Shown: positions 21,706 through 29,984 of the stretch, piece after piece
How positions within the stretch are numbered: position 1 is the first letter of the stretch
Layout of the letters: each line of letters begins with the position of its first letter
Source of the DNA: an uncultured Bacteroidales bacterium
GTDB lineage: Bacteria; Bacteroidota; Bacteroidia; Bacteroidales; P3
DNA length: 64,000 bases
Direction: 5' to 3'
Assembly: GCA_900315935.1 (NCBI GenBank)
Contig: ONBB01000004.1
Coordinates: forward strand, 1-64,000
Program-made: the position numbers and the translations under genes
The notes under the pieces: generated by a model
The model's database searches: none
The model's input: only the letters and a program-made list of their open reading frames with translations
Told to the model about the DNA's origin: nothing

Positions 21706-23813
21706 CAGGCCTCCATCTGTTGGGGGGTGGCGTAGAAGCGGCGTGCGGCTTCCTGCTGGCGGGGCTGGCTGAAGTTGGATACGCGCTTGAGGTAGCCGAT
21801 GATGCGGGTCATGTAGTCCACGTTCTTCGAGTGGCAGTGGGGGCACTCTTTGAGGTTGCGCTTGTCGATGTGGCCGCAGTCGTTACAGATGGTGTTGGGC
21901 ACGTTGAAGGTGAAGTAGTTGCATCCTTCCTTGGCGGCCACCTGCAGCAGCTGGTAGTATTGCTCCTGGGTGAGGTGCTCGTCGAGGTTCATGTGGAGGG
22001 CGCTGCCGCCGGTGAGGTGCTCGATGTAGGGTGCGCCGTGCATGCGGAACTTATCGATGATGGAGAGCGACTGGTCCTCAACGATGTAGAAGTAGGAGTT
22101 GTAGCAGTCGCGCGGCACGTAGTAGCCGTCCTCGCGGTCCCACTTGGCGTGCTTGACGCCCACGTTCTCGGCGGGTATCATCTCGCAGTTGAACATCAGC
22201 TCCTTGGTGCGGTATTCCTTGTTTTTGCGCTCGACGAGGCCGAGGACGGTCTGCACAAACTCGCGGTACTGCGGGTTGTCGGTGATGGGGATGCCCATGA
22301 ACTCGGCGGCCTCGACCAGGCCATTGACGCCGATGGTGAGGTACTGGCGGTTGATGTTGATGTAGCCTGCGTCGAAGAGGGGAAGCATGCCGTGGTTGAG
22401 CAGCTCCTTGAGGTTCTCGTTGTAGGCGGTCTGCACCTTGTGGCAGAGGTCGATGATGTCGAGCAGGTACTCGCGGTAGTCCATCTCGTGGTTGACGGCG
22501 TACTGGATGCAGCGGTTGAGGTTGATGGTGAGGACGCTCTTGCTGCCGGTGCTGACGCCGCCGGCGCCGAGGGTGTAGCTGAAGCCGTTGTCGGTGATTT
22601 CGTTGCGCAGGCGGCAGCAGCTGGAGAGCGAGTCGGCGTTGTCGCTCATGTATGTGAAGAAGGAGTGTCCTTCGGCATACATCTCGGCTGTGAACTGGGC
22701 CATGTCGGGGTCGGCGAAGGTGTGGTCGGGGTTGTGGAGCAGGGCCATGGTCTCCACGGGGAAGGTGAGGACGGCCTTGGTACGTTCTTCGTTGAACCAG
22801 CGCATGAAACGCTTCTGCAGCCAGCAGAGGCCGTTCCAGTCGGGGGCGCTGCCGTCAGGGAATCGGAACTCGCCGAAGAGGCTCTCGAAGTAGGGCTTGT
22901 CGTAATAGGCTATGTTCCAGAAGACAGCCTGGTAGTTGCGTGCGCCAGTGGGCTGGTTGAGGCTGTAGACGATTTGCTCGAAGCAGTCGGTGATGACTTT
23001 GTCGATGGTGCGCTGCTTGAGGCTGAGGTCCACCACGCGGGCAGGGTCTTTCCAGTAGTCCTGTCCGTAGTCTTTCTGGATGAAGTAGTTGAGGTACATC
23101 AGGAACTCGGGCGTGGCGCAGGCGCCGCTCAACATGGAGGAGACCATGAATACCATGTTGATGAAGCCGCCGCAGAAGGATTTGAGGTTGGTGGGCGCCG
23201 TGCTGTTGCCGCCGATGCTCATGGTGCCGCCCAGCAGCCAGGGGTACATGGTAATGGAGGCGCAGTAGTTGGCCAGGCTGGTTTCGTCGTTCTTGTAGAT
23301 GAAGTGGTGGGTGAGCAGTTCGATGTATCTGTCGGAGAGCTCTTTGCCGTACATTTTCTTGATGCGGTCGGTCAGCAGGCGGCGGTTGAGGCGTATGAAG
23401 CCGCTCTTGGGCAGCTCGCCGATGAGGGTGGCGATGTTCTTGTGCTCCACGTTGGCATTGGCGTCGTACTTGGAGCCCGTGGCGGCGTTGGCGGCGTCGC
23501 AGTAGTCGGAGAGGAAGCGCAGTTTCTCCATCGTCTCGCGGTCCTCGGTGTGCCGTTGGCGGTAGAGCATGAAGCTCTTGGCCACAGCGTAGTATCCTTC
23601 GCGCATCAGCGCCACCTCCACCTGGTTCTGTATCTCCTCGATGGTGATTCCGTTGTGGATGTCGAGGTGGGCCAATATCTTGGAGAGCGACCCCAGGTCG
23701 ATGGGCTCGCCCAGCGAGTTGAACGCCTTGAGGATGGCGTTCATTATTTTGTCCAGTGAGAAGCGTTCGGTCTTACCGTCGCGTTTGGTGATGCTGAAAC
23801 TGTTGGTCTCCAT
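21705..23813 (-). CDS. nrdD: NrdD, class III anaerobic ribonucleoside-triphosphate reductase
   Basis: A 702-residue class III reductase making dNTPs without oxygen. The N-terminus is an ATP-cone ('SITKRDGKTERFSLDKIMNAI' region, residues ~5-95) that senses dATP/ATP. The central barrel includes 'GGTMSIGGNSTAPTNLKSFC' and 'CCRLRNEITDNGFSYTLGAGG'. The C-terminal zinc site uses Cys643, Cys646, Cys657 and Cys660, and the radical glycine is Gly673 in 'TRIIGYL'. It needs NrdG, encoded next. Its own mechanism uses no cobalamin, yet the 5' leader carries a cobalamin riboswitch, which makes regulation by B12 likely. Confidence 0.96.
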   Translation of the reverse strand: METNSFSITKRDGKTERFSLDKIMNAILKAFNSLGEPIDLGSLSKILAHLDIHNGITIEEIQNQVEVALMREGYYAVAKSFMLYRQRHTEDRETMEKLRFLSDYCDAANAATGSKYDANANVEHKNIATLIGELPKSGFIRLNRRLLTDRIKKMYGKELSDRYIELLTHHFIYKNDETSLANYCASITMYPWLLGGTMSIGGNSTAPTNLKSFCGGFINMVFMVSSMLSGACATPEFLMYLNYFIQKDYGQDYWKDPARVVDLSLKQRTIDKVITDCFEQIVYSLNQPTGARNYQAVFWNIAYYDKPYFESLFGEFRFPDGSAPDWNGLCWLQKRFMRWFNEERTKAVLTFPVETMALLHNPDHTFADPDMAQFTAEMYAEGHSFFTYMSDNADSLSSCCRLRNEITDNGFSYTLGAGGVSTGSKSVLTINLNRCIQYAVNHEMDYREYLLDIIDLCHKVQTAYNENLKELLNHGMLPLFDAGYININRQYLTIGVNGLVEAAEFMGIPITDNPQYREFVQTVLGLVERKNKEYRTKELMFNCEMIPAENVGVKHAKWDREDGYYVPRDCYNSYFYIVEDQSLSIIDKFRMHGAPYIEHLTGGSALHMNLDEHLTQEQYYQLLQVAAKEGCNYFTFNVPNTICNDCGHIDKRNLKECPHCHSKNVDYMTRIIGYLKRVSNFSQPRQQEAARRFYATPQQMEA

Positions 23814-23928
23814 GTGTTATTGTTTCTTATATTGTTCCATATATTATATATAATCGCGCGGAGCCGACAGCAGGGGGTGTCGATACGGCCGGCCTTATTA
23901 CGCGAAAGCGGCATTGTCGTTTTTTTGT

Positions 23929-24094
23929 CCGTGGCAGGTCTCCTGGCTGGTCCGCTCCGCCGGTGCGCCTTCTCGGGCGGCGTGGCCCAATGGCATGTGC
24001 ATCGGCGGCAGGATGCGGAGTAACAGTTGCGCGACAGCCCGCGATTTCCACGCGGTTCCCTCTTGGTCCCCATCGCAATGGGTTTCGACCACGG
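23929..24094 (-). promoter_or_regulatory. Cobalamin (B12) riboswitch in the nrdDG leader
   Basis: Read on the minus strand: a closing helix CCGTGG (24094-24089) with CCACGG (23934-23929); the conserved core GGGAACCGCGTGGAAATCGC at 24060-24041, then GGGCTGTCGCGCAACTGTTA at 24040-24021; the central GCCATTGGGCCAC at 23994-23982; and the terminal B12 box CCAGGAGACCTGCC at 23946-23933. These are the hallmark blocks of the adenosylcobalamin-type element, in order and well spaced. It lies between a canonical promoter (24182-24151) and the nrdD start (23813), on the same strand. The ~115 nt after it may form the expression platform. Binding of B12 compounds usually lowers expression. Confidence 0.92.
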
Positions 24095-24150
24095 CAATTT
24101 TCTAGATTTCAAGGTACTTACAGCACTCACATTTCCCCTTCACGACGCTG

Positions 24151-24182
24151 CAAAATTACAACCATTCCGCCGAATGGCCAAA
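24151..24182 (-). promoter_or_regulatory. Bacteroidota-type promoter of nrdDG
   Basis: On the minus strand TTTGG at 24182-24178 and TAATTTTG at 24158-24151, start-to-start spacing 24. Transcription should begin near 24145, giving a leader that contains the whole riboswitch. Confidence 0.8.
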
Positions 24183-24237
24183 TAATGTTTTGAACATTTA
24201 GCTGTTGAAAATGCGGCTGCGCGAGAAAAAACAATGG

Positions 24238-24642
24238 TTATTTCATCATGTCCGCAAATTCTGCCAGTGTGATGACACGCAGCAGGGGGAAATCCATTTT
24301 TTCCAATTCGCGGAAGTGGCTGTCGTTGGAGACTATGATGTCGGCTTGGCTTGCGAATGCGCAGTCAGTGAACTTGTTGTCGTCGGCATCCTGTTGGATA
24401 AGCCCAAGTCGATAGAAGGGATCTTTCCGAATCACATTTCGGGAACGGGAAATGACCTTCAGAAACATGTCGGCAGCTATCGCCGAAGCCTTTTCATTCA
24501 GAATCTCTTCGTATTCAAGAAGGATGTCGGTTGATACACATAGGATGTATTGCCCGTCCAGGAATTTGTCCAGAAGAAAATTGTACTGGCTTTGGGCGCC
24601 CAGTATTTGTAGCAGGCAGTTGGTGTCCAGGACTACCCTCAT
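24238..24642 (-). CDS. PIN-domain toxin (putative toxin-antitoxin, PIN family)
   Basis: A 134-residue PIN-domain protein, the fold of metal-dependent RNases such as VapC. It starts 'MRVVLDTNCLLQIL' with the first Asp at residue 6, has 'ILLEYEEILNEKA' supplying acidic residues, 'DDNKFTDCAFASQADIIVSND' with the conserved D..FTDCA..A pattern, and 'DSHFRELE'. This matches the PIN family grouped as putative toxin components (TIGR00305-like). It is 2 bp downstream of a small gene with an antitoxin layout. Target RNA is unknown. Confidence 0.88.
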   Translation of the reverse strand: MRVVLDTNCLLQILGAQSQYNFLLDKFLDGQYILCVSTDILLEYEEILNEKASAIAADMFLKVISRSRNVIRKDPFYRLGLIQQDADDNKFTDCAFASQADIIVSNDSHFRELEKMDFPLLRVITLAEFADMMK

Positions 24643-24644
24643 GG

Positions 24645-24866
24645 CTAGCTTCTGTATGGGGTGCGGAGATGTTCGCCGGCCAGTGTGTCAAGCTGCTGTT
24701 GGTCCAGCTGCCCATTGTCCCACAGGCGTTGCATTTCGCGTTTGAGGCGTGTGGCGTAGAAATCGCGCAGGATGTCCATCAAATCGTTGAGTTCCTGCTC
24801 GTCTCTCGAGGCGGCAAACGATTCGATGATGATTCTTTGGGCTGGATTTATGGAGGCTACCTGCAT
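24645..24866 (-). CDS. Probable antitoxin partner of the PIN toxin
   Basis: A 73-residue protein (MQVASINPAQRIIIESFAAS...). It is helical and charged ('RDEQELNDLMDILRDFYATR', 'LDQQQLDTLAGEHLRTPYR'), of antitoxin size, and lies directly before the PIN gene under a canonical promoter. A frame open further upstream would start inside the promoter, so the Met at 24866 was chosen. No named antitoxin family is recognised; role inferred from context. Confidence 0.72.
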   Translation of the reverse strand: MQVASINPAQRIIIESFAASRDEQELNDLMDILRDFYATRLKREMQRLWDNGQLDQQQLDTLAGEHLRTPYRS

Positions 24867-24891
24867 GTTTTTATTGTTTTGAATTCGGCTG

Positions 24892-24923
24892 CAAAGATAC
24901 GTACTTTTTTCCACATGGCCAAA
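24892..24923 (-). promoter_or_regulatory. Bacteroidota-type promoter of the PIN toxin-antitoxin pair
   Basis: On the minus strand TTTGG (24923-24919) and TATCTTTG (24899-24892), start-to-start spacing 24: the full consensus. Confidence 0.85.
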
Positions 24924-24932
24924 TATATTTTT

Positions 24933-27299
24933 TCAGCGCAGCAGGAGGACGGTTCCCGTGTGGCGTTGGGTCATGCCGCCGCGGAGGCGGTAGCGGCAGG
25001 TGTATGTGTAGGCGCCCTGGGGCAGGGGAGAGCCATGGCGGTCGGTGCCGTCCCAGCGCGCGGCGGGGTCGTCGCTGTGGTACACCAGCAGGCCGGCGCG
25101 GTTGTAGATGTGCATCTCGCACAGCTCTACCTCGGTCGTAGCCACCATGCCGAAGCGGTTGTTGCTCTCCGCCGAGGGGGTGAATGTGTTTGGGAACCAG
25201 GCGGCTATGGTCTCGATGGGGAAGGCGAGCAGGGTGTCGCTACAGCAGCCCTGGGGTGAGCAGACGATGGCTCGCACCCATACGCTGTCAGCCCTGTTGA
25301 TTTCGAACAGGTGCCTGGTTTTTAGTCCGTTGGCGCTGTCGCCGTCGCTGAAGAGCCAGTGGACGGTGCTTACCTCGGGCGAGCATTCTTCGAGCGAGAG
25401 CACGGGGTGGTCGAGGTTCAGTGCCTCGCGGTCGGCCACGATGCGGCTCTCGGGGGCGGGGGCCACCACCACCGTCAGGCTGTCGGCCACGCTCCCATTG
25501 GGTGCCAATAGGTGGTAGGTGGTTGTCCGCGAGGGGCTTATCGTGATGATTGCCTGCCCTTGCTGCGACGCGAGGGTGCTGTCGTAAGGACGCGAGTGCC
25601 AGCGATAGCTGTCAGTTTGTATGGCCCGCAGTTGCAGGCTGTCGCCCAGGCAGATAGTATTCCTGTCGGCCACGATGAGGGGGCGGGCAATGTGGGCGCG
25701 CAGCACGACCGAATCTTCCGCGCGGCAGTAGCGCCGCAGGCTCAGGTGGGCCATGCGTACCCCCTCGGGGCTGGCCAGCGAGAGGGTGATTTGGCGGTAC
25801 TGGTAGGTGAAGAGATCCAATTGCATGCGTTGCATCGTGCTGTCTATCAGTAGCGTGTTGTCCCGATACACCTGTATGGGCACCGGGCTGCCGTCGCCGA
25901 GGGTGGCCTCGAGGCGGTAGCGCGTCTGCGGCTCGACGGGCACGGTGAGTTGCAGCAGCGTGGCGGTGGTGTCTATCGCGTCGCCGTGGTGGATATGATT
26001 CACGGTGTCAATGCGTTCCACTTCGAGCCACACCTGCTGTTCGCTGTCGGGCTGCAATATAATGTAGGTGTCGCGCGCTGTGCTGTCGCCATGTGCCGAG
26101 GGCGGCCGCCAGCGGTAGGCGGTGGCCTCGTCTGCGGCGGCCCAGAGGTGCACCTCGGTGGGTTGCGAGATATACCATTCCGTGCGCTCCACCCCGATGT
26201 CGGCGCTGCAGTCCATGGGCGGCAGGGGGCGGATGCTGAGTTCCAAGGAGTCCTTGATGGGGCATCCGTAGGCGTTCACCCCGTGCTCCACCGCGTAGCC
26301 GCCGGCAAGGGTCAGTTCTTGGTCGCCGAGGATGTAGGCGCCACCGGGCAGGATGCTGTCCTGCACTATCGTGATATTGGATGGCAACACCTTCAGTGTC
26401 AGCACCCTTACGTGCAGCACCGCGTTTCCGTTGGGCAGGTACTCGTAGTCATGCAGCACGCGCGTATGTGTGCCCGTGTCGGCCGTCTGTTGCGAGGTGA
26501 GGGTGATGCCGTGGCCATGGTATGCGGTGTGTTGGCACACGCTGTCCCGGAGGTATACTGTGTCGGTCGTCATGGCTGGCTGGCATACCTGCATGCTGGC
26601 TTCGAACCGTTTGAACCACAGTTCGTAAAGAAAACCGACTATGTCTCCGCACCCGTTGGGGTGCGGCCAGGGTTGCAGTTCGGTGCGCATGCGCATGGCG
26701 AAGCGGTAGCCGCTGGGTATGCTGTCGTGCACCGGCAGGCAGTAGTCTTGCCAGGTGACGGTGCGCTCTGGGTAGGTCCACACGCACATCGTGCCGGTCT
26801 GCATGAATGATTCGTTGGGTCTCGCCATGTCGCGCACCCAGCCTACGTCCACGAAGGCATAGTAGTTGGTGCACACGGGGTGCCCAAAGCGCTGGACTTT
26901 CTGCAGCAGCATGGTCAAGTTGATGCTGGCGGGCTGCTGCACGAACTCGGGCGCTATCAGCATCGCCACACCCTCGTTCAGCGAGTCGCCCACGCCAATC
27001 ATGGCGTAATGGGTGTACTGTCTGTCGTCGTTTTGGAGGGGGTTGACTACGACGCCGAAGTTCCCTTCAGCGTCGCCCGTGTTGCTTGACATTCGTTCGA
27101 GGTAGCCGGTCCAGCAGTTGGCGTGGTTCACCCCGGGGCTCCATCTCGTGTAGGAGTAACCATACGGAACATAGTGCCACTCGGTATTGAACCCGGTGAT
27201 GAAGTCGGTTGAGTAGGGCAGCGACAGGGGGGCACACTGGCTCTGCGCCGCCAGCGGAAGTAGCGCCAGCCAGATACCGACCGTCAGGATATGTTTCAT
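24933..27299 (-). CDS. Large secreted surface protein with gliding-motility type C-terminal domain (CHU_C)
   Basis: A ~788-residue exported protein. Signal peptide MKHILTVGIWLALLPLAAQS. The middle has a jelly-roll-like N-terminal part ('SLPYSTDFITGFNTEWHYV'), then Ig-like/PKD-like repeats with paired Cys ('CQHTAYHGHGITLTS', 'ICLGDSLQLRAIQTDSYRW', 'VSTVHWLFSDGDSANGLKT'). The last ~90 residues ('AWFPNTFTPSAESNNRFG', 'MHIYNRAGLLVYHS', 'WDGTDRHGSPLPQGAYTYT') are the CHU_C / TIGR04131 domain, a T9SS type B sorting signal. It is therefore probably secreted by the type IX system and held on the cell surface. Met choice among three clustered Met codons is uncertain. Confidence 0.88.
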   Translation of the reverse strand: MKHILTVGIWLALLPLAAQSQCAPLSLPYSTDFITGFNTEWHYVPYGYSYTRWSPGVNHANCWTGYLERMSSNTGDAEGNFGVVVNPLQNDDRQYTHYAMIGVGDSLNEGVAMLIAPEFVQQPASINLTMLLQKVQRFGHPVCTNYYAFVDVGWVRDMARPNESFMQTGTMCVWTYPERTVTWQDYCLPVHDSIPSGYRFAMRMRTELQPWPHPNGCGDIVGFLYELWFKRFEASMQVCQPAMTTDTVYLRDSVCQHTAYHGHGITLTSQQTADTGTHTRVLHDYEYLPNGNAVLHVRVLTLKVLPSNITIVQDSILPGGAYILGDQELTLAGGYAVEHGVNAYGCPIKDSLELSIRPLPPMDCSADIGVERTEWYISQPTEVHLWAAADEATAYRWRPPSAHGDSTARDTYIILQPDSEQQVWLEVERIDTVNHIHHGDAIDTTATLLQLTVPVEPQTRYRLEATLGDGSPVPIQVYRDNTLLIDSTMQRMQLDLFTYQYRQITLSLASPEGVRMAHLSLRRYCRAEDSVVLRAHIARPLIVADRNTICLGDSLQLRAIQTDSYRWHSRPYDSTLASQQGQAIITISPSRTTTYHLLAPNGSVADSLTVVVAPAPESRIVADREALNLDHPVLSLEECSPEVSTVHWLFSDGDSANGLKTRHLFEINRADSVWVRAIVCSPQGCCSDTLLAFPIETIAAWFPNTFTPSAESNNRFGMVATTEVELCEMHIYNRAGLLVYHSDDPAARWDGTDRHGSPLPQGAYTYTCRYRLRGGMTQRHTGTVLLLR

Positions 27300-27424
27300 G
27301 TGCATCATCGTCGCGTTTCGCTTATACCCTATAGACGGAGAAAAACAGTTTTCGGCTCAAATTTTAACAAATTTTATGATATTTCCAGCCGCCATCCCAG
27401 CCGCTCGCCCTCCTCTCCCTTTTC

Positions 27425-27542
27425 GAGGCCGAAGAGAGGAAGAAGAGGGGAAGAAGAGGATGCCTTTTCAACCTTGGTAATCAGCCAGTTGCAAACGGAC
27501 GATTTTGGGGCTTTTTTCCGTTTTTTGACAAAAAAAATCGCA
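27425..27542 (+). repeat. Dispersed ~120-bp leader-adjacent repeat, copy 2 (tcdA)
   Basis: GAAGAGAGGAAGAAGAGG GA-rich half, the core AATCAGCCAGTTG at 27479-27491, and the G/T half GGGGCTTTTTTCCG. Arms CGATTTT and AAAATCG can pair, different in sequence from the arms of copy 1 but in the same place. Apart from this element I see nothing in 27300-27583. Confidence 0.75.
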
Positions 27543-27601
27543 GTGCGCAATAAAGCGTCCGCTACAACGTTAGGGTGTTGTAAATGAAAGAAGTATATCA
27601 G

Positions 27602-28303
27602 ATGGACAGCACAAATGCCCTCTTCACCCGTACCGAGATGATGCTTGGCGCCGAGACCCTCCGGCGGATGGCGGCGGCGCGGGTCATACTGTTCGGCGTG
27701 GGCGGCGTGGGGTCGTGGTGTGCCGAGGCACTGATACGCAGTGGCGTGGGGCACCTCACCCTGGTGGACTCCGACTGCATCGAGCCCACCAATATCAACC
27801 GCCAGTTGCCGGCCCTCTCCACTACCGTAGGGATGCCCAAGGTTGCCGTCATGCGCGACCGCCTGCTGGCTGTCAATCCCCAAGCCGACATCGTGGCGCG
27901 GCAGGAACGCTACACGCCGGAGTCGGCCGAGTGTTTCGACTTGCAGTCGTTTGACTATGTGGTGGATGCGATTGACAGCCTAAAGGATAAGTTGAATCTT
28001 ATCCTGCGTGCAACGCAGCTTGGGGTGCGGTTCTACAGCTCGATGGGTGCGGCCCGCAAACTGGATCCCCTGCAGGTGCAGGTCAGCGAGTTCTGGAAGG
28101 TGAACGGCTGCCCCCTGGCGGCCACGTTGCGCAAGCGTATGCGCAAGGCTGGTACCTATCCGAGTGGCAAATTCCTCTGTGTGTGGAGCCCCGAGCGCAA
28201 CGAGCAGTCGCAGCCCAAAGGCACCCTGATGCCGGTTACCGCCACCTTTGGCCTCACGCTGGCCAGCCTGATAATCAGGGATATCGCTCAGCAGCAGGTC
28301 TGA
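27602..28303 (+). CDS. tcdA: TcdA/CsdL-like tRNA threonylcarbamoyladenosine dehydratase (ThiF/E1-like)
   Basis: A 233-residue E1-like ATPase. The nucleotide-binding 'VILFGVGGVGSWCAEALIRSG' (read in part: 'GVGGVGSWCAEAL'), then 'LTLVDSDCIEPTNINRQLPA' and 'DYVVDAIDSLKDKLNLI' are the ThiF-family signatures; 'SMGAARKLDPLQV' is typical of TcdA (YgdL). TcdA cyclises t6A37 of tRNAs to ct6A using ATP. The chosen ATG has a GAAAGAAG sequence upstream and gives the usual N-terminal length; an ATG six codons upstream is possible. The end overlaps the convergent efflux gene by 16 bp. Confidence 0.88.
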   Translation: MDSTNALFTRTEMMLGAETLRRMAAARVILFGVGGVGSWCAEALIRSGVGHLTLVDSDCIEPTNINRQLPALSTTVGMPKVAVMRDRLLAVNPQADIVARQERYTPESAECFDLQSFDYVVDAIDSLKDKLNLILRATQLGVRFYSSMGAARKLDPLQVQVSEFWKVNGCPLAATLRKRMRKAGTYPSGKFLCVWSPERNEQSQPKGTLMPVTATFGLTLASLIIRDIAQQQV

Positions 28304-29226
28304 CTGTGGCAGTGGCTGCCGCGGGTCTCCAGTTCGAGGGTGCTGTGGCGGATGCCGAGGTGTTCCAGTTCATGCTTGACGCGGTGGGTAACCTCCTCAA
28401 GCATAGCTGCTTCGGGTATCACGATATGGCAGGTCAGCGCTGTCTCGGTGGTCGATATGGCCCAGATGTGCACGTGGTGCACCTCCAGCACACCCTCCTG
28501 CGATTCAATCTTTTGTGTAATCTCGTCCACGTCGAACCCCTCGGGCACTGCATCGGTGCTCATGCGCAGGCTCTCGGCCAGCAGGCTCCAGGTGCCGACG
28601 AGGATGACCGCCGCTATGACGAGGCCCACGATGGGGTCGACGACAGTCCAGCCGGTATAGTGGATGATGACGCCCGAAAGCACCACGCCGACGCTCACCA
28701 GCGTGTCGGCCAGCATGTGGAGGAATGCGCCGCGGGTGTTGATGTCGTGCTGCTGCTGGCGGCTCAATGCCCAGGCGGTCAGGCCGTTGATGACGATGCC
28801 CACCGTGGCGGTCCAGATGATGAGGGTGCCGCTCACCTCGGTGGGGTGGAAGAATTTCTCGACGCTCTCCACGATGATGGCGCCCACGGCCACCAGCAAT
28901 ATGATGGCGTTGAGCAGCGAGATGAGCACCGATGCCTTGCGGCGGCCGTAGGTGAAGCGCTTGGTGGCGTGCGAGGAGGCCAGCTTGAGCGCTATCATGG
29001 CCAGCAGCAATGAGAATACGTCCGAGAGATTGTGCCCGGCGTCGGACAGCAGGCCCAGCGATCCTCCGATGAAGCCTGCCGCCGCCTCGACGACGACAAA
29101 AAGCAGGTTCAGCGCGACGGCAATTATATATATAGTAGAGAGCCGCTCGAGGGTGTGGCTGTGATGATGATGGCCATGGTGGTGGCCGTGCTCGTGTGCG
29201 TGTTCGTGATGGTGTGTGTGTGCCAT
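28288..29226 (-). CDS. Cation diffusion facilitator (CzcD/ZitB-like metal efflux)
   Basis: A 312-residue CDF transporter. A His-rich N-terminus (HTHHHEHAHEHGHHHGHHHH) precedes six membrane segments; the metal-site pattern is seen as 'LSDAGHNLSDV' (H/DxxxD in TM2) and 'HMLADTLVSVGV' (TM5). The C-terminal cytoplasmic domain contains 'EGVLEVHHVHIWAIS'. It exports Zn2+ or similar ions in exchange for protons. A TACTTTTG promoter box (29257-29250) lies 24 nt before the start, so the leader is short. Confidence 0.92.
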   Translation of the reverse strand: MAHTHHHEHAHEHGHHHGHHHHSHTLERLSTIYIIAVALNLLFVVVEAAAGFIGGSLGLLSDAGHNLSDVFSLLLAMIALKLASSHATKRFTYGRRKASVLISLLNAIILLVAVGAIIVESVEKFFHPTEVSGTLIIWTATVGIVINGLTAWALSRQQQHDINTRGAFLHMLADTLVSVGVVLSGVIIHYTGWTVVDPIVGLVIAAVILVGTWSLLAESLRMSTDAVPEGFDVDEITQKIESQEGVLEVHHVHIWAISTTETALTCHIVIPEAAMLEEVTHRVKHELEHLGIRHSTLELETRGSHCHSQTCC

Positions 29227-29249
29227 GTTTCTGTTTGATTTTCGATTTG

Positions 29250-29281
29250 CAAAAGTACGAACATTTTCCGACATGGCCGCC
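29250..29281 (-). promoter_or_regulatory. Probable promoter of the CDF gene
   Basis: On the minus strand TACTTTTG at 29257-29250 (TAnnTTTG). The -33 region (near 29281) is not a good TTTGG match. Confidence 0.6.
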
Positions 29282-29302
29282 TCACCACTAATGGTGATAT
29301 GT

Positions 29303-29329
29303 AAAAAAGCCACCCCGACGGGATGGCTT
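29303..29329 (-). terminator. Rho-independent terminator of gcvH
   Basis: On the minus strand AGCCATCCC then loop GTC then GGGGTGGCT followed by a run of T. It lies 23 bp after the gcvH stop and within the leader region of the CDF gene. Confidence 0.88.
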
Positions 29330-29351
29330 CCGGTGTTTGATGGCAGTGCAT

Positions 29352-29729
29352 TTAGGCACCGATTTTGGCCTTGTAGGCTTCGGCATCCATCAGGGCGTCG
29401 ATGTCGGCCATGTTCTCGGGCTTGATTTTGATAATCCAGCCGTTGCCGTAGGGGTCGGCGTTGATGGCGGAAGCATCTTCGAGGGCGGTGTTGAACTCCA
29501 CCACTTCGGCGTTGACGGGCATCAGCAGGTCGGCCACGGTCTTCACAGCCTCGACCGAGCCGAAAGCCTCACCGGCGGCGATGGTCTCGCCCTCGGTGGT
29601 AACGTCCACGAAAACAATGTCGCCAAGCTCGTGCTGGGCATAGTCGGTAATGCCAACAAAGGCAAATTCGCCTTCAATGCGCACCCATTCGTCGTCCTGG
29701 GTGTACTTCAGGTTTGCAGGAATGTTCAT
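29352..29729 (-). CDS. gcvH: GcvH, glycine cleavage system H protein
   Basis: A 125-residue lipoyl carrier. The lipoylated lysine is Lys63 in 'GSVEAVKTVADLLMP'; flanking 'YAQHELGDIVFVDVTTEGE' and 'NADPYGNGWIIKIKP' complete the fold. GcvH shuttles the aminomethyl group between GcvP, GcvT and Lpd; these are not in this window. Own promoter (TACTTTTG, 29785-29778) and own terminator make it monocistronic, unlike the gcvTHP operons of many bacteria. Confidence 0.96.
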   Translation of the reverse strand: MNIPANLKYTQDDEWVRIEGEFAFVGITDYAQHELGDIVFVDVTTEGETIAAGEAFGSVEAVKTVADLLMPVNAEVVEFNTALEDASAINADPYGNGWIIKIKPENMADIDALMDAEAYKAKIGA

Positions 29730-29777
29730 AATTGTAACTTAATTGTTTATATTAATTATTCATCATTTATTCGGCTG

Positions 29778-29809
29778 CAAAAGTACGAAGATTTTTCCAT
29801 GTGGCGAAA
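29778..29809 (-). promoter_or_regulatory. Promoter of gcvH
   Basis: On the minus strand TACTTTTG at 29785-29778 with a TTTTCG -33 variant about 24 nt upstream. Confidence 0.7.
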
Positions 29810-29835
29810 AAAAAGATTGAGAAAAATGCATTTTT

Positions 29836-29868
29836 TTTTCGCTACATAAAAAAAAAGTACTACTTTTG
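29836..29868 (+). promoter_or_regulatory. Probable promoter of rho
   Basis: TACTTTTG at 29861-29868 with a T-run in the -33 position. It leaves a leader of about 110 nt before the rho start, long enough for autogenous control, which is known for rho in other bacteria; no attenuator is clear here. Confidence 0.65.
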
Positions 29869-29984
29869 CACCATCAAAAACGGACAGAATAGTGAGGGTG
29901 AGTCTCTGTGAACATTTGATAATCAGCAATTTTATTGTTTTTCCAAAATTCCCCATCCCAACCGACTGGAACAATACATATAAT

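Noticed and set aside
21720..23759. A 679-codon open frame on the plus strand opposite nrdD
   Set aside because: It is the antisense shadow of a high-GC gene (Val/Glu/Ala/His-rich translation, no motifs); nrdD on the other strand has full catalytic motifs.
23813..24200. Small frames on both strands in the nrdD leader
   Set aside because: They overlap the riboswitch and have no supported start, motif or composition.
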